Below are positions 24,747 through 33,649 of a DNA stretch of 64,000 bases, one piece after another (positions within the stretch are counted from its first letter, which is position 1; each line of letters begins with the position of its first letter). The stretch is from Bin87 sp034420475 (lineage in GTDB: Bacteria > Chloroflexota > Dehalococcoidia > Lucifugimonadales > UBA3495): positions 1-64,000 of the forward strand of contig DAOULH010000038.1 in assembly GCA_034420475.1 (NCBI GenBank), written 5' to 3'. The notes below the pieces were generated by a model. That model worked only from the letters and a program-made list of their open reading frames with translations, was not told the origin of the DNA and did not search any database. Made by a program: the position numbers and the translations under genes.

Positions 24747-27374
24747 ATGAAAGTGCGTTATCACATCGAAACGTTGGGGAAATATCTTCCCCGGCGGTAC
24801 TGGATCGGGAGCTTGGCTCTAGCCATCGTGCTTGCATTGGCCCTGGCCTGCGGGCAGCAAGCGCCGGCCGCCGCGCCGCAAGACGACGCGGCGCGTTCAC
24901 AGGCAGCGGAAGCGCAAGCGGCGGCGGCAGCCGCCCAGACTACGGCGGCGCAAGCCCAGGCGGCCGCTGAAGCAGCCGCACAGGCCGCTACTGAAGCGGC
25001 GGCCGCCGGCGCATCGAATACGGAGGCGCTGCAAGCGCAAGCCATGGCGGCCCAGCAGGCAGCGGAAGCGGCCCAGGCCGCGGCGGCGCAGGCGCAAGCC
25101 GCGGCTGAAGCGGCCGCACAAGCGGCGACCGAAGCGGCGCGCCGCGGTGAGGACCGCCCCACCGTATCGGTAATCGGCGGCGGCAATGGAACGGCATCCG
25201 TCTCAGCGTCCGGCACCGGGACGGGCACGGGGTCAGTGTCCGGCGTCGGAACCGGCACGGGATCAGCATCCGGGACGGGCACGGGTACCGGCTCCGCCTC
25301 TGGCACCGCTGCCGGCGCAATGATGGGCCAGGAGAAAGCGGGCGGTCTGATGATTCCCACGGGACTCAGTTACGAGACCGAGGGGCCAACCGCGTCCGAC
25401 GGGTACTACACGGCGACGACCAACCGGGAGATCTACCAGAAGATTTCCACGGACTACCAGGAAATCGCCAAGCTGACCAACGTGATCCGGGAGGACAAGC
25501 CATTCCCGGCGGCCGAAATCTGGCTCCTGTACGAAGCCGGGTCGCACACGCGCCTCGGCCCGCAGAGCCGGACGCTGCGAAGCTTTGCTACGGGGTCCAC
25601 CTCCTCAACCTATTTCCCCGAGTCCGCTGAGTTCTACGGCTCGGATACCTTCCTCGACGACCCGATTGAGAACGTCATTCGCGGGCGCCGGGAAGCGGAA
25701 AACTACTCCGATGCCCAGAAGCGGCAGGCGGTCAACAAGGGGATGCTCAGGATCCTCTACCACTGGGCCAAGTTCTACATGATCATCGGTCAGGATCGGA
25801 TGAGCTCCCGCTTGATTGACGAAGCCTGGGCCGTGTACGTTGGCGAGGAAGTCGACGGCGCATATCCCAACTCGCTGGCGGCGCTGGCCCAGGCCCGCGA
25901 AGGCAACTTCGGGCGGCAGGGCACCATCGACATCCACTTGCGGGAGGCCATGGACCGGGCCCGGCAGGCCGCCGACGATGGCGACGCCGCCGCCCTGGAA
26001 ACGGCTGCCAACGAGGTTTACTCCCGCTTCAACGCCATGTTCTACCTGGCCACCGTCAGGTACATCGGCCGGGTGGCGGACGACGCAGCGGCCGGCGACC
26101 GCGACGCCCTGGGCACGCACCAGGTCGAAGCCCTGGCCTTCTACCAGTCCATTCAGCCCGACGTCGCCAAGGCCGACCCGTCTGCCGACGAGACCATCAT
26201 GGCTTACCTGACGGCGGACGGCAGCGAGATTTCAAACTCGTCCCGCGACGCGGTGCTGGCCGCCCTCAACGGTACGGCTTCAGCGCTGATGCTGGAGCGG
26301 AGCGATCTCGTCACCCGGTACACCGACGATACCGGCGACGGACCCAGCGGTGCGCCGTCCCCATCGACGGGCGAACTGGACCGCTCTTCCGGCTTCTTCA
26401 TCCCGGTTAATCTCCCCCACGAGACCGACCGCAGCGTCCCCAGCCCGTCCGACGGCTACTACCACGCGACAACCAATCGCGAGCACTATCAGAAGATCCC
26501 CTCGGACTATCAGGAGATCGCGGCGCTGACCAACGTGATCCGGGACGGCGAACCCCTGCCGGTGGCGGACATCTTCCTGCTGTACGAAGTCGGGATGCAC
26601 ACTCGCATCGGCGTGCGCAGCAAGACCCTCCGGGGCTTCGCCCGCGATCCCGAAAGAGCGGAGGAATTCCCTCTGGCAGCCGAGTTCTACGGCTCCGGGA
26701 ACTTCCTGGACTCTCCCATCAACAACGCCATACGGGGGCGGGGCGATGCCGCCGAATGGTCCGACGCCCAGAAGCGGCAGGCTATCAACAAGGGCATCCT
26801 GCGGATCCTGTATCACTGGTCCAAGCACTATGTGATCGGCGGTTGCGCCGACCTGGACTCGGGCGACGTCGATGAGGGCTGGGGAATTTACGTCGGCTTG
26901 CCGGGCGATGACGGTACGTATCCCAACTCCCTGTCTGCCCTGGCGCGCAGCCGCGAAGGCAACTTCGGCCGGGAAGGCGCCATCGACATCCCCCTGCGCG
27001 AGGCGTTCGAACGGGTGCGACAGGCTGCCGAAAATGGCGACGCCGCTGCTTGCGACGCTGCCGCCCAGGAAGTGTTCTCGCGCTACAACGCCCTCTTCTA
27101 CCTCGCCACCGTGAGGTACATCGGCATTTCGCAGCAGGACGTGGCAGACGGCAAAGACCCGGGCGTCCACCAGGTGGAAGCCCTGGCGTTCTACCAGTCC
27201 ATCCAGCCCGAGGTCGCCCAGGCTGACCCGTCGGTGGACGAAACCATCATGGCTTACGTCACTGCCGACCCGAGCGACATCACAGTCGCGTCGCGCGATG
27301 CAGCGCTGGCAGCCCTCAACAGTGTCGCGTCGGCGCTCCTGTTGACCGACGATGACCTTGTCACGGGCTACTGA
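24747..27374 (+). CDS. Lipoprotein with two tandem Fea1-like iron-assimilation domains
   Basis: The 875-residue protein has a lipobox (LALAC, Cys35), an Ala/Gln-rich heptad-like coiled coil (about 40-135), and a Gly/Thr/Ser linker (about 150-190). Two homologous domains follow (about 200-525 and 545-875), each with YQEIA.LTNVIR, a SDAQKRQA.NKG.LRILYHW segment, YPNSL.ALA..REGNFGR and HQVEALAFYQSIQP. The domain resembles the Fea1 low-iron-inducible periplasmic family known from algae; this is from memory and unverified. It lies 24 bases after the fusion gene and 37 bases before an FbpA-like gene, supporting an extracellular iron-capture role. Confidence 0.75.
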   Translation: MKVRYHIETLGKYLPRRYWIGSLALAIVLALALACGQQAPAAAPQDDAARSQAAEAQAAAAAAQTTAAQAQAAAEAAAQAATEAAAAGASNTEALQAQAMAAQQAAEAAQAAAAQAQAAAEAAAQAATEAARRGEDRPTVSVIGGGNGTASVSASGTGTGTGSVSGVGTGTGSASGTGTGTGSASGTAAGAMMGQEKAGGLMIPTGLSYETEGPTASDGYYTATTNREIYQKISTDYQEIAKLTNVIREDKPFPAAEIWLLYEAGSHTRLGPQSRTLRSFATGSTSSTYFPESAEFYGSDTFLDDPIENVIRGRREAENYSDAQKRQAVNKGMLRILYHWAKFYMIIGQDRMSSRLIDEAWAVYVGEEVDGAYPNSLAALAQAREGNFGRQGTIDIHLREAMDRARQAADDGDAAALETAANEVYSRFNAMFYLATVRYIGRVADDAAAGDRDALGTHQVEALAFYQSIQPDVAKADPSADETIMAYLTADGSEISNSSRDAVLAALNGTASALMLERSDLVTRYTDDTGDGPSGAPSPSTGELDRSSGFFIPVNLPHETDRSVPSPSDGYYHATTNREHYQKIPSDYQEIAALTNVIRDGEPLPVADIFLLYEVGMHTRIGVRSKTLRGFARDPERAEEFPLAAEFYGSGNFLDSPINNAIRGRGDAAEWSDAQKRQAINKGILRILYHWSKHYVIGGCADLDSGDVDEGWGIYVGLPGDDGTYPNSLSALARSREGNFGREGAIDIPLREAFERVRQAAENGDAAACDAAAQEVFSRYNALFYLATVRYIGISQQDVADGKDPGVHQVEALAFYQSIQPEVAQADPSVDETIMAYVTADPSDITVASRDAALAALNSVASALLLTDDDLVTGY

Positions 27375-27411
27375 TGATAGACTCGCCAGCCCAGCATAGG
27401 AGAACCAAAGC

Positions 27412-28614
27412 ATGAAGAGTCTATCTCGACGATGGATCAGGGCTTTCTGGTTGCCGGCCGGTTTGATGCTGCTGGCGCTGGCCTGCGGCGGGGGCGCTCA
27501 ACCGTCCCCCGTCGCCCCGGCGGTGCCGGGCGCTGTCAACCCGACAGCGGCCCCAACTTCTCCGTCGGCGTCAGCGCCGGCTGCCCCCAGTCCGCCGGCC
27601 GTTCCAACCGTCCCGGCGGCAGCGGTCAGCCCGATGGCAACCTGGGTTCCGCCCACGTTCGCCCCCGTCGAGGACCGGGACCGCACCCTCACCGTGTATT
27701 CCGGTCGTTCGCAGACCCTGGTGCATCCCTTGCTGCTGGCATTCGGCGAGCAGACCGGGATCGATATCAGGGTGAAGTACGCCGGCAGCGCGGCGACCGC
27801 AGCGACACTGCTGGAAGAGGGCGACAACACGCCGGCCGACGTGGCGTTCATGCAGGAACCCGGCTCTCTGGGCATCCTGGCCGACTCGGGGATGCTGGCC
27901 CCGATTCCCCAGGAAACGCTGGACAAGGTGGACCCCCGGTTCCGCTCCCCGGCCGGCCTCTGGGTCGGAACGTCGGGGCGGGCGCGCACCGTCATCTACA
28001 ACACTGAGGCCATCGACCCGGCGAACGATCTCCCACCGTCCATTCTCGACTTCACCGCGCCGGAGTGGCGGGGACGGGTCGGCTGGGCGCCGCGCAACGG
28101 CTCCTTCCAGGCGTTCGTTACGGCCCTGCGGCTCACTGTTGGCGAGGACGCGGCCCGCGACTGGTTGACCAGTATGCGGGACAACGACGCGGTGGACTAT
28201 CCCAACAACGTGACCACCGTAACGGCGACAGCCGCCGGCGAGGTGGACGTGGGCTTCGTGAACCACTACTACCTCGAACGGTTCCTTGAGGAGCACGGCG
28301 AGGGGTTCGGCGCGCGAAACCACTACATCGGCAATGGCGACCCCGGCGCGCTGGTCCTCGTGGCCGGCGTGGGCATACTGGACGCCTCCGAGAACAAGGA
28401 CATCGCCGAGGAGTTCGTCGACTTCCTGCTCGGGGGGCCGGCCCAGACGTATTTCGCCCAGGAGATCAAGGAGTATCCGGTGTCTGCCGGCGTTGCGCCG
28501 GTTGGCGATCTGCCACCCATGGATTCCCTGGACCCGCCCAACGTTGACCTGGGCAACCTCAGCGATCTGGAAGGCACGCTCAAGCTGCTGCGGGAGACCG
28601 AAGTGCTGCCGTGA
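27412..28614 (+). CDS. Ferric-iron ABC transporter substrate-binding lipoprotein (FbpA-like)
   Basis: A 400-residue binding protein with lipobox LALAC (Cys25), a Pro/Ala/Ser linker, and a class II periplasmic-binding fold: LTVYSGRSQTLVHPLLLAF, ADVAFMQEPGSL and WRGRVGWAPRNGSFQAFVTAL. The adjacent tyrosines in VGFVNHYYLERF match the Tyr-Tyr pair that holds Fe(III) in FbpA-type transferrin-like proteins. No permease or ATPase gene follows, so the rest of the transporter must be elsewhere. It is probably co-transcribed with the Fea1-like lipoprotein upstream. Confidence 0.88.
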   Translation: MKSLSRRWIRAFWLPAGLMLLALACGGGAQPSPVAPAVPGAVNPTAAPTSPSASAPAAPSPPAVPTVPAAAVSPMATWVPPTFAPVEDRDRTLTVYSGRSQTLVHPLLLAFGEQTGIDIRVKYAGSAATAATLLEEGDNTPADVAFMQEPGSLGILADSGMLAPIPQETLDKVDPRFRSPAGLWVGTSGRARTVIYNTEAIDPANDLPPSILDFTAPEWRGRVGWAPRNGSFQAFVTALRLTVGEDAARDWLTSMRDNDAVDYPNNVTTVTATAAGEVDVGFVNHYYLERFLEEHGEGFGARNHYIGNGDPGALVLVAGVGILDASENKDIAEEFVDFLLGGPAQTYFAQEIKEYPVSAGVAPVGDLPPMDSLDPPNVDLGNLSDLEGTLKLLRETEVLP

Positions 28615-30131
28615 TGGTCCGCGACGCATCGCGCCACGTTCGTCAATTCGTCGAGGGCCGTCAATCCATCAAGGGCCGTCAACTCATTAAGGAAAAAGAG
28701 CTGCTGCTTTGGGCGGCGGCTCTTTTCCTGTTGCTGGCGGCCGCCTACACGTTCTCGATTGACATTCGCGCCAGCCGGGGAGCGTCCATCAGCGGGGACG
28801 AGCCCTTCTACCTGCTGACCACCCAGAGCCTCCTGGCGGACGGCGACCTGGACTTGCAAAATCAATACGACGCCAAGTCGTACCGGTCCTTCTTCGACCA
28901 TCCCGACGACCTTTGGTATCAATCGGCGCCCACCCCCGACGGTCGGTTGCTCAGCCCGCACAACCCGGGCCTGTCGGCGCTGGTTATCCCCGGCTTCTTC
29001 CTGGGTGGGCTCCGCGGAGTCCAGGTACAGCTATTGCTGATGGCGGCGGCCACGATGTCGCTGGCCTTCGTGCTCGCCGACCGGCTTACGGGTTTTCGGG
29101 CGGTCTGCTGGGTGGCGACGCTGGGCGTCGGCTTGACCGCGACGGCTTTCATCTACTCCACGGAGATCTACCCGGAGTTTCCCGCTGCGCTGGCTCTCGT
29201 GGTCGCCTTGCTCCTCGCCACCCGCCGTGATGCGCCAAGCCGGTACGACGCGCTGTACCTGGCCGTTGCGTTGACCGCGATGTGCTGGCTGGGCACGAAG
29301 TACGTTGCGTTGGCCCTGCCGGTGGCCGGCTATTTCCTGCTCCGGACTGATTGGCACGGGCGGATTGCCCTGCTGGCGGCGGGCATCCCTTCAGCCGCCC
29401 TGTTTATCTGGTTCCACCTGCACGTCTTCGGCGGCTTGACTCCCTACGGCGTCAGTGTGGTGTACGCCGACTGGAACACCGCCCAAATCCTCGGCGGCCA
29501 CATCGAGTTCAGCGAGCGTTACTACCGGGTCTGGGGGCTATTCGTGGACCGGCGCTTTGGTTTGGGTCGCTGGGCGCCGCTGCTGCTGGCGGCGGCGCCG
29601 GCGCTGGCGTTGCTGGCCCGGCGCACCTGGGAGCAGCGCCTGCTGCTTGCGCTCATCGTGATACAACTGCTGATCGCAACCTTCGTTGCCATCACCATGA
29701 TGGGCTGGTGGTTCCCCGGTCGAACGATGCTGACGGTCCTGCCGCTGTTCGTGGCGCCGCTGGTCCTGATGATCGGGCGCGTATCAGCCGTCATACGGTT
29801 GGTCATCGCGCTGCTGGGCGTCTGCACCCTGGCATTCACGGCCGGCCTGGCCCACGCCGGCCGCGTCGGGGAAATCACCATTGCGGTGGACCCTTTCGAC
29901 ATGACGTTTGTCCCGTTCCAGGCCGTCGCCGGGATGTTCCCGCTCTACACCTTGTGGACGGCCGAAACCTGGCAGCTGACCTACGCCTGGTGGGCGGCAT
30001 TCGTCGTCGCCACGGCGGCGGTCTTGTGGCCGGAGTTCTCCAAAGGCTGGCGACGACTATTCGAGAAGGTCCTTGATGCCGTCGGCAAACGCGACACGAG
30101 GCTCCCATCCGATGAGCGAACGAGCGAGTGA
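28614..30131 (+). CDS. GT-C-like multi-pass membrane protein (possible glycosyltransferase)
   Basis: The 505-residue protein has about ten membrane helices. An early acidic loop after the first helix (ASISGDEPFYLLTTQSLLADGD) resembles the first periplasmic loop of GT-C enzymes, which use polyprenyl-phosphate sugars. A hydrophilic loop with a DAKSYRSFF segment follows. The ATG overlaps the FbpA-like stop (TGATG), so translation is coupled; a GTG 3 bases earlier is possible. Its 3' end overlaps the convergent epimerase gene by 75 bases. Activity is inferred from topology only. Confidence 0.7.
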   Translation: MVRDASRHVRQFVEGRQSIKGRQLIKEKELLLWAAALFLLLAAAYTFSIDIRASRGASISGDEPFYLLTTQSLLADGDLDLQNQYDAKSYRSFFDHPDDLWYQSAPTPDGRLLSPHNPGLSALVIPGFFLGGLRGVQVQLLLMAAATMSLAFVLADRLTGFRAVCWVATLGVGLTATAFIYSTEIYPEFPAALALVVALLLATRRDAPSRYDALYLAVALTAMCWLGTKYVALALPVAGYFLLRTDWHGRIALLAAGIPSAALFIWFHLHVFGGLTPYGVSVVYADWNTAQILGGHIEFSERYYRVWGLFVDRRFGLGRWAPLLLAAAPALALLARRTWEQRLLLALIVIQLLIATFVAITMMGWWFPGRTMLTVLPLFVAPLVLMIGRVSAVIRLVIALLGVCTLAFTAGLAHAGRVGEITIAVDPFDMTFVPFQAVAGMFPLYTLWTAETWQLTYAWWAAFVVATAAVLWPEFSKGWRRLFEKVLDAVGKRDTRLPSDERTSE

Positions 30132-30959
30132 GCAGTCGGCTGCCTTGCGCGCTTCTTCAAATTCCCGTCGGGGATTGGGCACGATGTGTTGGACAGGACC
30201 ACCGATGGCGGCGGCTATCTCGTTCACCGAGGTTTCCTGTCCGGTCCCGATATTCAGGGCGATATGTTGCCCTGCCGTAAGGTCGGCGGTTGCGGCCAGC
30301 AGGTTCGCTTCCACCACATCCGACACGTGGGTATAGGAGCGGGTCTGCTCCCCGTCGCCGTACACGGTGAGCGGGTCGCCTTCCCGCCGCATCCGCAGGA
30401 AACGGGGAATCACCAGGGCGTACTGGCCCTCCGACGGCTGGCCCGGGCCATAGACATTGAAATAGCGCAGCGACACGATGCTCATGCCGAACAGCCCGGC
30501 GAACAGGTTCGCGTACTGCTCGCCCATCAGCTTTTGCAGAGCGTAGGGTGATTTGGGGTTGGGCGCCATGTCCTCGCGCATCAGGTGGGTCGGCTGGTCG
30601 CCGTACACGCTGGACGACGACGAGTTGATCACCCGGCGCACGCCGTTGATCTGCGCGGCGCGCAGCACGTGCAGCGTACCCGTCACGTTGACAGCATGGG
30701 TGCCGACGGGGTCGGCCACCGACCGCTCGATCCTGGCCCATGCCGCTGTGTGGAACACTACATCGGCCCCCTCGCTGGCGGATACCAGCGCGTCTGCATC
30801 CGTAACTGAGCAATACAGCGGCTGCGCAGACGGATTGAGCCGTTCCAGGCTGCCGGTGGACAGATCATCCAGCACGATCACCTGGTGGCCGTCGCGCACC
30901 AATCTGTCAACCAGGTGCGTCCCGATGAATCCGCACCCGCCGGTCACGACGCATTTCAT
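30057..30959 (-). CDS. NAD-dependent nucleotide-sugar epimerase/dehydratase
   Basis: A 300-residue extended short-chain dehydrogenase of the GalE/UDP-sugar epimerase group. It has the cofactor motif TGGCGFIGTHL, an Asp after the second strand (VLDDLSTG), an SSSSSVYGD active-site Ser, and the catalytic pair YALQK. SLRYFNVYGPGQ is the sugar-binding loop. It probably makes a nucleotide sugar for the neighbouring glycosyl genes. The last 25 codons lie antisense to the end of the GT-C-like gene. Confidence 0.88.
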   Translation of the reverse strand: MKCVVTGGCGFIGTHLVDRLVRDGHQVIVLDDLSTGSLERLNPSAQPLYCSVTDADALVSASEGADVVFHTAAWARIERSVADPVGTHAVNVTGTLHVLRAAQINGVRRVINSSSSSVYGDQPTHLMREDMAPNPKSPYALQKLMGEQYANLFAGLFGMSIVSLRYFNVYGPGQPSEGQYALVIPRFLRMRREGDPLTVYGDGEQTRSYTHVSDVVEANLLAATADLTAGQHIALNIGTGQETSVNEIAAAIGGPVQHIVPNPRREFEEARKAADCSLARSLIGWEPRVAFADGIKDLLE

Positions 30960-31200
30960 GGCGCGTTTGAATCCTTGCCGTCGGCGTTGTGCTCCCTTTG
31001 ACTAAAGGCAGAGCTGGCTGGCCTGCAGATCCCGAGGCTCCGGCATACCCCGACGCCGGAGCCGAAGCGCGGCGTACCGGGCGAAAGTCGCACTACGCAG
31101 ATTGTGGGTCATTCAAGCGATAAGATTATCTATGCTTGTACGTTAGCATAATTTTATTATTGACTTAACATCGCTGTCAAATCCCACTTTCAGGGGGCTG

Positions 31201-31306
31201 TCATTGCGAGGCGCTGGCGCCGTGGCAATCTTGACGCCGCAGCCGCAACGTCTGCCCCAAAGGACTCTCCTACACCAACGGGATTGCCGCGCTGCGCTCG
31301 CAATGA
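31201..31306. repeat. MITE-like palindromic element ('tcattgcgag' family)
   Basis: The element starts tcattgcgaggcgctggcgc and ends with gcgctgcgctcgcaatga, so its ends are inverted repeats. The internal stretch acgtctgccccaaagg is shared with the element at 41175-41274. No coding capacity. Confidence 0.85.
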
Positions 31307-31423
31307 CGCTTTCCCCGCAAGTCTGAACGGTTACGCCCGACGCAGCCAAGTTGCGCCTCCCCATGGGCTGGGATAGACTGACTCACATCATTCACAGGCC
31401 GTAGGCGCAGCACAGGAGCCCCC

Positions 31424-32599
31424 GTGACCACCATCACCAAGACCCCCGAGGAAGCCCGCAACCAGATCGTCAGCATGGTGCGGGACTTCGTCCGCCGCGA
31501 GGTGGAGCCCGCCGCCGCCGACCACGACGCCAACGATACCGTCCCCTACGAGCTCATCGACCAGATGAAGGAACTGGGCCTCTTCGGCATCAACGTGCCC
31601 GAGGAGTACGGCGGCATGGGGCTGGACTACACCACCTTCGCCATGATCTTCGAGGAGATCAGCAAGGGCTACATGGCCCTCACCGGCGCGCTGGGCACCC
31701 ACCACATCCTGACCTACGTGCTCACCCACTACGGCACCCAGGAGCAGCGGGACCGTTTCCTCCCCCGCCTGGCCAGCGGCCAGATGCGCGGCGGCCTGGC
31801 CCTCACCGAGCCCGGAGGCGGCAGCGACGTGGGAGCCCTCCAGACCCGCGCCGTCAAGGACGGCGAGGAGTACGTGGTCAACGGCTCCAAGATGTTCATC
31901 ACCAACGCCGAGTCCGGCGACGCCTTCTGCCTGCTGGCCCGCACCAATCCCGACCCGTCGCTGAAGCACCGCGGCCTGTCCGCCTTCGTCATCGAGAAGG
32001 ACGGCAGTCCCGGCTTCAAGGTGGGCCGCCACCTGGACAAGCTCGGCTACCGGGGCCTCGACACCTGCGAGCTTTTCTTCGAGGACTTCCGCATTCCAGC
32101 CGAGAACCTCATCGGCGGCGAGGAAAGCGTCGGCTTCGGACAGGTGATGAGCGGCCTGGAAACCGGCCGGATCAACGTGGGCGCCCGCGCCGTCGGCGTC
32201 GCCCAGGCCGCGCTGGACGCCTCCATGCGCTACATCCAGCAGCGCGAGACCTTCGGCGTCCCCATCAGCCAGCACCAGGCCATCCAGCTGAAGATCGCCG
32301 ACATGGCCACCAAGATCCAGGCCGCCCGTCTGCTGGTGTACGACGCCGCCACCAAGAAGGACAGCGGCGAGCGCATCGACCTGGAGTCCGGCATGGCCAA
32401 GCTCTTCGCCAGCGAGGTCTGCGGCGAGGTCTCCATGGAGGCCATGCGCATCCACGGCGGCTACGGCTACACCAAGGACTTCCCCGTGGAGCGCTACTAC
32501 CGCGACGCGCCGCTGATGATCATCGGCGAGGGCACCAACGAGATCATGCGCCTGGTCATCGCCCGCCAACTCCTGCGCCGGCCGGAGTACCAGCTGTAG
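31424..32599 (+). CDS. Acyl-CoA dehydrogenase
   Basis: The 391-residue flavoprotein has the standard three domains: N-terminal helices, the FAD/substrate signature LALTEPGGGSDVGALQT, and a C-terminal helical domain with the RYYRDAPLMIIGEGTNEIMR segment. That segment holds the probable catalytic Glu (GEGTNEI). It oxidises acyl-CoA to enoyl-CoA in fatty- or branched-acid breakdown; chain-length preference cannot be told. The start is GTG at 31424, with a CAGGAG ribosome site 6 bases before. No electron-transfer flavoprotein genes are adjacent. Confidence 0.93.
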   Translation: MTTITKTPEEARNQIVSMVRDFVRREVEPAAADHDANDTVPYELIDQMKELGLFGINVPEEYGGMGLDYTTFAMIFEEISKGYMALTGALGTHHILTYVLTHYGTQEQRDRFLPRLASGQMRGGLALTEPGGGSDVGALQTRAVKDGEEYVVNGSKMFITNAESGDAFCLLARTNPDPSLKHRGLSAFVIEKDGSPGFKVGRHLDKLGYRGLDTCELFFEDFRIPAENLIGGEESVGFGQVMSGLETGRINVGARAVGVAQAALDASMRYIQQRETFGVPISQHQAIQLKIADMATKIQAARLLVYDAATKKDSGERIDLESGMAKLFASEVCGEVSMEAMRIHGGYGYTKDFPVERYYRDAPLMIIGEGTNEIMRLVIARQLLRRPEYQL

Positions 32600-32611
32600 G
32601 GCGATCTCCTG

Positions 32612-33649
32612 ATGGCTACGAGAAAACTCTTCGGGGTGGCAGAAGAGTTCGACTCACCGAGCGAGTCGCTGCCACCTTACCGTAAGTTCGGGGCGACCCT
32701 GCACTGTGGGGATTTTCTCGAGGAGTCCACCGATTGGCCCGCACCTACGGTCATAATCGTTGACGGCCCCTACGGTGTGGGGAGCTTTCCTGGTGATCCG
32801 GTCTCTCACGAAGCTTTGCCGGAATGGTATCGGCCGCACGTCGCCCGCTGGTCGGAGCGAGCGCTGCCGGAAACCACGCTTTGGTTCTGGAATACGGAAA
32901 TAGGCTGGGCCAGCGTGCATCCCGTGTTGGCAGAACTCGGATGGGAGTATCGTTCCTGCCATATATGGGACAAAGGGATCGGGCACATCGCGGGAAACGC
33001 AAACAGCAAGACGTTGCGTCGCTTTCCCGTGGTCACCGAGGTATGCGCCCAATATGTCCGTCAGGTAAAAATCCCGTCACGTGGCTCGAACCTGACCTTG
33101 AAGGAATGGCTGAGATGGGAGTGGGAGCGCAGCGGGCTGCCCCTTTACAAAGCCAACTCCGCGTGCGGGGTCAAGAACGCTGCCACGCGCAAATATTTGA
33201 CCAAGTACCATCTCTGGTACTTCCCCCCGCCGGAAGCGTTTGAATCGCTGGCTCGATACGCCAACGAGCATGGGAACCCACAAGGTAGGCCATACTACAG
33301 TCTGAACGGTGTCAACTCGGCTTCGGCGCACGATTGGGCGCGGATGCGGGCAAAATTCCACTGCGATGTCGGGATCACCAACGTCTGGCGGGAGCCGGCC
33401 GTTCGCGGAGAAGAACGGATAAAAGACGCCTACAAGTGCGTACACATGAACCAGAAACCGCTGCGCCTGCTGGAACAGGTAATCGCGGCGACTTCTGACC
33501 CGGGCGATGTGGTTTGGGAACCGTTCGGCGGCCTTTGTTCTGTCGCCATCGCCGCGGTGAACCAAGGCCGAGAGTGCTATAGCGCGGAAGTGCTCCCGGA
33601 GTATTTCGCAGCGGCCCGCGACAGGCTCGCTTACCATGTCACCCCCTGA
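32612..33649 (+). CDS. DNA methyltransferase (N4-cytosine or N6-adenine, beta-type order)
   Basis: The 345-residue protein carries catalytic motif IV as DGPYGVG (residue about 51, a DPPY variant) and the AdoMet motif I near the C-terminus as WEPFGGLCSVAIAA. This IV-before-I order is typical of beta-class type II methyltransferases. MNQKPLRLLEQVI just before motif I is the conserved motif X region. The following gene overlaps it by 14 bases and looks like the matching endonuclease. The pair sits 12 bases after an unrelated acyl-CoA dehydrogenase, suggesting acquisition. Confidence 0.82.
   Translation: MATRKLFGVAEEFDSPSESLPPYRKFGATLHCGDFLEESTDWPAPTVIIVDGPYGVGSFPGDPVSHEALPEWYRPHVARWSERALPETTLWFWNTEIGWASVHPVLAELGWEYRSCHIWDKGIGHIAGNANSKTLRRFPVVTEVCAQYVRQVKIPSRGSNLTLKEWLRWEWERSGLPLYKANSACGVKNAATRKYLTKYHLWYFPPPEAFESLARYANEHGNPQGRPYYSLNGVNSASAHDWARMRAKFHCDVGITNVWREPAVRGEERIKDAYKCVHMNQKPLRLLEQVIAATSDPGDVVWEPFGGLCSVAIAAVNQGRECYSAEVLPEYFAAARDRLAYHVTP

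Noticed and set aside
31388..32569. A 393-residue minus-strand open frame opposite the acyl-CoA dehydrogenase
   Set aside because: Rich in Ala, Gly, Val and His from GC-skewed codons; it is the shadow of a clear acyl-CoA dehydrogenase.
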